Part shown: positions 16,762 to 19,627 of the stretch, one piece after another
Position numbering within the stretch: position 1 is the stretch's first letter
Layout: each line of letters begins with the position of its first letter
DNA from: Allobrachymonas sp.
Lineage (GTDB): Bacteria > Pseudomonadota > Gammaproteobacteria > Burkholderiales > Burkholderiaceae
DNA: 19,627 bases
Assembly: GCA_030529305.1 (NCBI GenBank)
Contig: JAUMXD010000022.1
Location: 1 to 19,627 of the forward strand
Reading direction: 5' to 3'
Made by a program: the position numbers and the translations under genes
The notes under the pieces: model-generated
Told to the model about the DNA's origin: nothing
What the model saw: only the letters and a program-made list of their open reading frames with translations
Database searches by the model: none

Positions 16762-16767
16762 GATAAT
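16762..16767 (+). promoter_or_regulatory. Putative -10 box just before the yffB start
   Basis: GATAAT at 16762-16767 lies seven bases before the ATG at 16775. The same nine-base string GGATAATGC occurs ahead of tal. No good -35 is visible. If real, the message would be leaderless or nearly so. Confidence 0.3.
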
Positions 16768-16774
16768 GCGCCCC

Positions 16775-17152
16775 ATGAATGCAACATCCACACCCATCGT
16801 TTACGGCATTGCCAATTGCGACACGGTTAAAAAAGCGCGCGCCTGGTTGCAGGCGCAAAACGTGGATTACGTGTGGCACGATTTCAAAAAGCAGGGCGTG
16901 CCCGCGGCTTTGCTGGAGCAGGGCTTGCAGCAATTGGGGCGCGATGTGTTGATCAACCGCCGGGGCACCACCTGGCGCAGGCTGGATGCGGCCGAACAAG
17001 CCCGCGTGGTGGACGACGCCAGCGCCCAGGCCCTGATGCTGGCCCAGCCCAGCGTGATCAAGCGTCCTCTGGTCGATTGGGGGCAGGGTCGGCTCACGGC
17101 CGGGTTCGACGCTGAGCAATGGGCGCAGATGCTGCCGCCTGCAGCGGCTTGA
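16775..17152 (+). CDS. yffB: YffB-type protein of the ArsC/Spx family
   Basis: These thioredoxin-fold proteins resemble arsenate reductase and Spx; the cellular role of YffB is unsettled, with glutathione-dependent thiol chemistry proposed. The protein has 125 residues. IVYGIANCDTVKKARAWL (8-25) includes the only cysteine, Cys15. NRRGTTWRRLD (61-71) and the SVIKRPLV segment (93-100) match the E. coli YffB pattern closely. A second cysteine typical of some ArsC enzymes is absent, so arsenate reduction should not be assumed. Two ATGs are possible (16766 and 16775); the second is chosen because GGATAATGC just ahead looks like a -10 box, leaving a very short leader. Confidence 0.9.
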   Translation: MNATSTPIVYGIANCDTVKKARAWLQAQNVDYVWHDFKKQGVPAALLEQGLQQLGRDVLINRRGTTWRRLDAAEQARVVDDASAQALMLAQPSVIKRPLVDWGQGRLTAGFDAEQWAQMLPPAAA

Positions 17153-17310
17153 GGCTTTGTTTGAAAGGCACTGGTTTGTGCTTATGTGGCTCCGCAGCGC
17201 CGCTTGGCGTGAAAGAGCAAGCAATCTTGGGCGAGCAGCAGCCATGTGCAAAGGCCGTGCATGCGTGGCAACTCGTCAATGTGGCTGTGGCTGAATGGCT
17301 GGTTTGATGC

Positions 17311-18789
17311 ATGACGCTTCCCACCCCTGTTCTTGAGCTTTGGCAATACACCACCGAGCATTGGCGCGCCCTGCTTGGCTGGGTGTGGTTTCTGGCCGGG
17401 GTGCACCTGGCGATTCACGTGACCTTGCAACGCCGCTCGCCTGCAGCGACGCTGGCGTGGATCTTGGGCCTGTGTCTGATCTCGCCCCTGGGGCTGATCG
17501 TGTACCGCTTTTTCGGGCCGCAAAAGGTCAAGCGGCAGTCACTCCGGCGTTTGCGCAGCCAGGCCCGCCTGCGCGCGCATTGCGATATGCGCCAGTTGCT
17601 GCAAGACCGGCCGCAGCCGCCCGTTTGGGCGTTCAGGCACAGCCAGATGATCGAGGCTAGTTGCGGCATACCGCCCTCGCATTGCGATGCGATAGAAGTC
17701 ATCAATGGCGGTGGGGCTGCCCTGCAAGCCATCGTGCAGCAGATCGGGCAGGCCCGCTGCCACGTTCATCTGGAGTACTACATATTCGAGCCCGATCAAT
17801 CGGGCCAGCAGTTGATGGACGCTTTGCTCGCCGCCTTGCAGCGCGGCGTGAAAGTGCGCCTGCTGGTGGACGATGTGGGCTCCGCCCGCTTCATGGGTCG
17901 TGCGGGCAAGGCCCTGCGCGAGCGCTTTCTGGCTGCGGGCGGGCAGCTGGCGGCCTTTCACCCTTCGCACTTCAATCTGTTTTTGCGCCCCATGCTCAAT
18001 CTGCGCACCCACCGCAAAATCGTGGTGTGTGATGATTGGGTGGGTTTTACCGGCGGCATCAACATCACCGACGACGAAAACGAACACCTGCGTCCGCAAA
18101 CCGCGTACCGCGATACCCACCTGCGGCTGGAAGGCGCGGCCGTGCGCTGGCTGCAATACGTGTTTCTTGAAAACTGGGCCTACGCCAGCGGCGAGCATAA
18201 ATTCGAACCCAGCGTTTGGGAAACAGACCGCGTTGGCAACAGCCGGCACTTGGTGCAGGTGGCCGCCTCGGGGCCGGATAGCAGTGGCCAGGCCATTCAC
18301 CACAGCGTGTTGCACGCCATCAGCATGGCGCAGCATCGGGTGTGGCTCACCACCCCTTATTTCGTGCCGACCGAACCGGCTGAGTACGCCTTGCTCAATG
18401 CCGCGCTGCGTGGGGTGGAGGTCAAAATCCTCGTGCCCCGGCGCAGCGATTCGTTCTGGGTGACGATGGCTGCGCGCTCTTACTTCAAGGAGCTGTGCGA
18501 TGCAGGCGTGCAAATCTATGAATACACCGGCCCTTTGCTGCACGCCAAAACGCTGGTAGTGGACGACAACTACAGCATGGTGGGCACGGCTAATTTCGAC
18601 AATCGCAGCTTCTTGCTCAACTTCGAGGTGTGCGTGGTGCTCTACAGCACCGAGCTGACGCAGCAAATCGCGCAGATGTTCACCGAGGACTTGCGCCAGG
18701 CGCAAAGAGTCTCGGCCGAGCCGGGGCAGCAGCCTTGGCACAGCGCCTTGCTGGAATCGATTGCGCGTTTGTTCTCGCCCTTGTTGTAA
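17311..18789 (+). CDS. cls: Cardiolipin synthase (phospholipase D superfamily)
   Basis: It joins phospholipids to make cardiolipin in the inner membrane. The protein has 492 residues, like ClsA. Two N-terminal membrane segments (about 18-37 and 46-66) with FGPQKVKR after them form the PLD-nuclease N-terminal region. Both catalytic HKD motifs are complete: HRKIVVCD (His234, Lys236, Asp241) followed by GFTGGINI, and HAKTLVVD (His411, Lys413, Asp418) followed by MVGTANFDNRS. This two-HKD layout with two helices fits ClsA; the exact paralogue (ClsA or ClsC) is not provable here. It lies 158 bases after yffB on the same strand, and that gap holds no gene I can support. Confidence 0.93.
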   Translation: MTLPTPVLELWQYTTEHWRALLGWVWFLAGVHLAIHVTLQRRSPAATLAWILGLCLISPLGLIVYRFFGPQKVKRQSLRRLRSQARLRAHCDMRQLLQDRPQPPVWAFRHSQMIEASCGIPPSHCDAIEVINGGGAALQAIVQQIGQARCHVHLEYYIFEPDQSGQQLMDALLAALQRGVKVRLLVDDVGSARFMGRAGKALRERFLAAGGQLAAFHPSHFNLFLRPMLNLRTHRKIVVCDDWVGFTGGINITDDENEHLRPQTAYRDTHLRLEGAAVRWLQYVFLENWAYASGEHKFEPSVWETDRVGNSRHLVQVAASGPDSSGQAIHHSVLHAISMAQHRVWLTTPYFVPTEPAEYALLNAALRGVEVKILVPRRSDSFWVTMAARSYFKELCDAGVQIYEYTGPLLHAKTLVVDDNYSMVGTANFDNRSFLLNFEVCVVLYSTELTQQIAQMFTEDLRQAQRVSAEPGQQPWHSALLESIARLFSPLL

Positions 18790-18889
18790 AGGTTGCTTGC
18801 TTATCCGGGTTTTTCTTGGTCTCTGCGCGCGTCAACTCTGCGTTTGGCTTGGCGCTTTTGTTTTTTAGTGTTTTTGGTGGCCGCAAAAA

Positions 18890-19390
18890 ATGGCTGAATT
18901 TTTGCAAAACTTGATGCAATTACTGGCGTTGCCGCAATACGGTCTGAGCACGGTATTCGTGGTGGCTTTTGTCTCAGCCACACTGTTGCCTCTGGGTTCA
19001 GAGGCAGCGGTGTACGGCTTGCTGGTGCTCAATCCACAACTATTCTGGCCCACCATGGCTGTGGCTACCGTGGGCAACACCTTGGGCGGTGCCGTGAGCT
19101 GGTGGATGGGGCTGGGAGCCCACAAGGCCGTAGAAAAAATACGTGCCGACAAGGCCGAATCCACAGCTTTGAATTGGTTGCAACGTTTCGGGCCGCGGGC
19201 TTGTTTTTTATCGTTTTTGCCCGTGGTGGGCGACCCTTTGTGCGCGGTGGCCGGTTGGCTCAAAATGCCGTTCTGGCCTTGTACCGGCTGGATGGCGCTG
19301 GGCAAACTCCTGCGCTATGTGTTGATGACGGCGCTTTTGCTCTGGGTGCTGCCGCCTGAATGGGTGGCCCGTTTGATCAAGGCGGGGTGA
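18890..19390 (+). CDS. YqaA family inner-membrane protein (VTT/DedA-like)
   Basis: The protein has 166 residues. It has hydrophobic segments at about 18-45 (with SATLLPLGSEAAVYGLL), 53-74 (TVGNTLGGAVSWWMGLG), 104-122 and 133-152. The pattern LPLGSE, then GN-x-LGG, then RFGPRACFLSFLPVVGDPLCAVAGWLKMP is that of the YqaA family, related to DedA membrane proteins. DedA relatives include lipid carriers and flippases, but YqaA itself has no established function. The start ATG at 18890 follows a weak GGTGG ribosome site. It lies 100 bases after cardiolipin synthase; the two may be co-transcribed, though nothing shows it. It converges on smpB. Confidence 0.9.
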   Translation: MAEFLQNLMQLLALPQYGLSTVFVVAFVSATLLPLGSEAAVYGLLVLNPQLFWPTMAVATVGNTLGGAVSWWMGLGAHKAVEKIRADKAESTALNWLQRFGPRACFLSFLPVVGDPLCAVAGWLKMPFWPCTGWMALGKLLRYVLMTALLLWVLPPEWVARLIKAG

Positions 19391-19478
19391 GTGGCGGCAA
19401 GCCGGGCACAAGCAAAAGCAAGGCGGTTTTAATGGCGAAGGCGCATAGCGCCCGTTCAGAGCCTTTTGTTCCTGGCCG

Positions 19479-19627
19479 TTAGCGCGTGCGCTGCTTCATG
19501 GCGCGTTCCACTTCGCGTTTGCCTTCGCGGTCTTTGATGGTGTTGCGCTTGTCGTGTTCGGCCTTGCCCTTGGCCAGGGCGATTTCGCATTTCACCACGC
19601 CGTTTTTCCAGTGCAGATTCAGCGGCA
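19479..19627 (-). CDS. smpB: SsrA-binding protein SmpB, C-terminal part (cut by the window end)
   Basis: SmpB brings tmRNA to stalled ribosomes for trans-translation. Only the last 48 full codons and the TAA stop are in the window; the start lies to the right. The visible end contains [20 protein letters not shown] and, further on, [15 protein letters not shown], then ERAMKQRTR. The GKAEHDKR and KREVERAMK pattern is the SmpB C-terminus, whose basic helix enters the mRNA channel. It converges on the YqaA-family gene with an 88-base gap that holds no strong terminator. Confidence 0.92.
   Translation of the reverse strand, partial: PLNLHWKNGVVKCEIALAKGKAEHDKRNTIKDREGKREVERAMKQRTR

Noticed and set aside
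15367..16797. A 476-codon minus-strand open frame overlapping folC in another phase.
   Set aside because: It is Arg/His/Pro-rich, has no motifs and lies over a complete folC with all its signatures.
19440..19452. GGCGC/GCGCC hairpin between the YqaA-family gene and smpB as a terminator.
   Set aside because: It has only five pairs and no T-run on either strand.

Overview
The window looks like a high-GC betaproteobacterial chromosome, most likely order Burkholderiales and probably close to Comamonadaceae. This is inferred from gene content and order (folC, SPOR/dedD-like gene, cvpA, purF, metZ on one strand; gltX beside a tRNA Ala-Glu-Asp cluster; small-subunit style proteins such as SmpB with betaproteobacterial wording). 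No 16S gene is present, so the assignment rests on protein resemblance alone.

Layout. 1-1297: an AT-rich, foreign-looking end with one signal-peptide outer-membrane beta-barrel gene. It stops at an 18-base copy of the 3' end of tRNA-Asp, which is followed at once by a strong terminator. 1474-3310: an L,D-transpeptidase and an Hsp20 chaperone with a recognisable heat-shock (sigma-32) promoter. 3411-7246 (minus strand): transaldolase and glucose-6-phosphate isomerase, and a separate pair of rlmJ with a small unknown protein joined by an ATGA overlap. 7247-8910: a hairpin-dense spacer and an intact tyrosine recombinase next to the 3' end of tRNA-Asp, with no other mobile-element genes. 8894-9281 (minus): tRNA-Asp, tRNA-Glu and tRNA-Ala with a promoter inside the end of gltX. 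9267-16637 (minus): gltX, metZ, purF, cvpA, SPOR-domain gene, folC. 16775-19390 (plus): a YffB-type ArsC-family protein, cardiolipin synthase and a YqaA-family membrane protein. The window ends inside smpB (minus).

How it fits together. Most of the window is housekeeping: central carbon metabolism (pgi, tal), purine, folate and methionine synthesis (purF, folC, metZ), translation (gltX, tRNAs, rlmJ, smpB) and envelope functions (L,D-transpeptidase, SPOR protein, cardiolipin synthase, YqaA, CvpA). I see no defence system, secretion system or biosynthetic cluster, and no clearly undescribed system.

The most interesting structure is the pair of tRNA-Asp 3'-end copies in inverted orientation, 7.6 kb apart. 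One has the integrase beside it; the other has the AT-rich gene on one side and a tRNA-style terminator on the other. The arrangement is what one would get if an element had integrated into tRNA-Asp and a later inversion, with one breakpoint just downstream of the integrase, had split it. That is inference; the alternative is an element end from a second tRNA-Asp locus to the left of the window.
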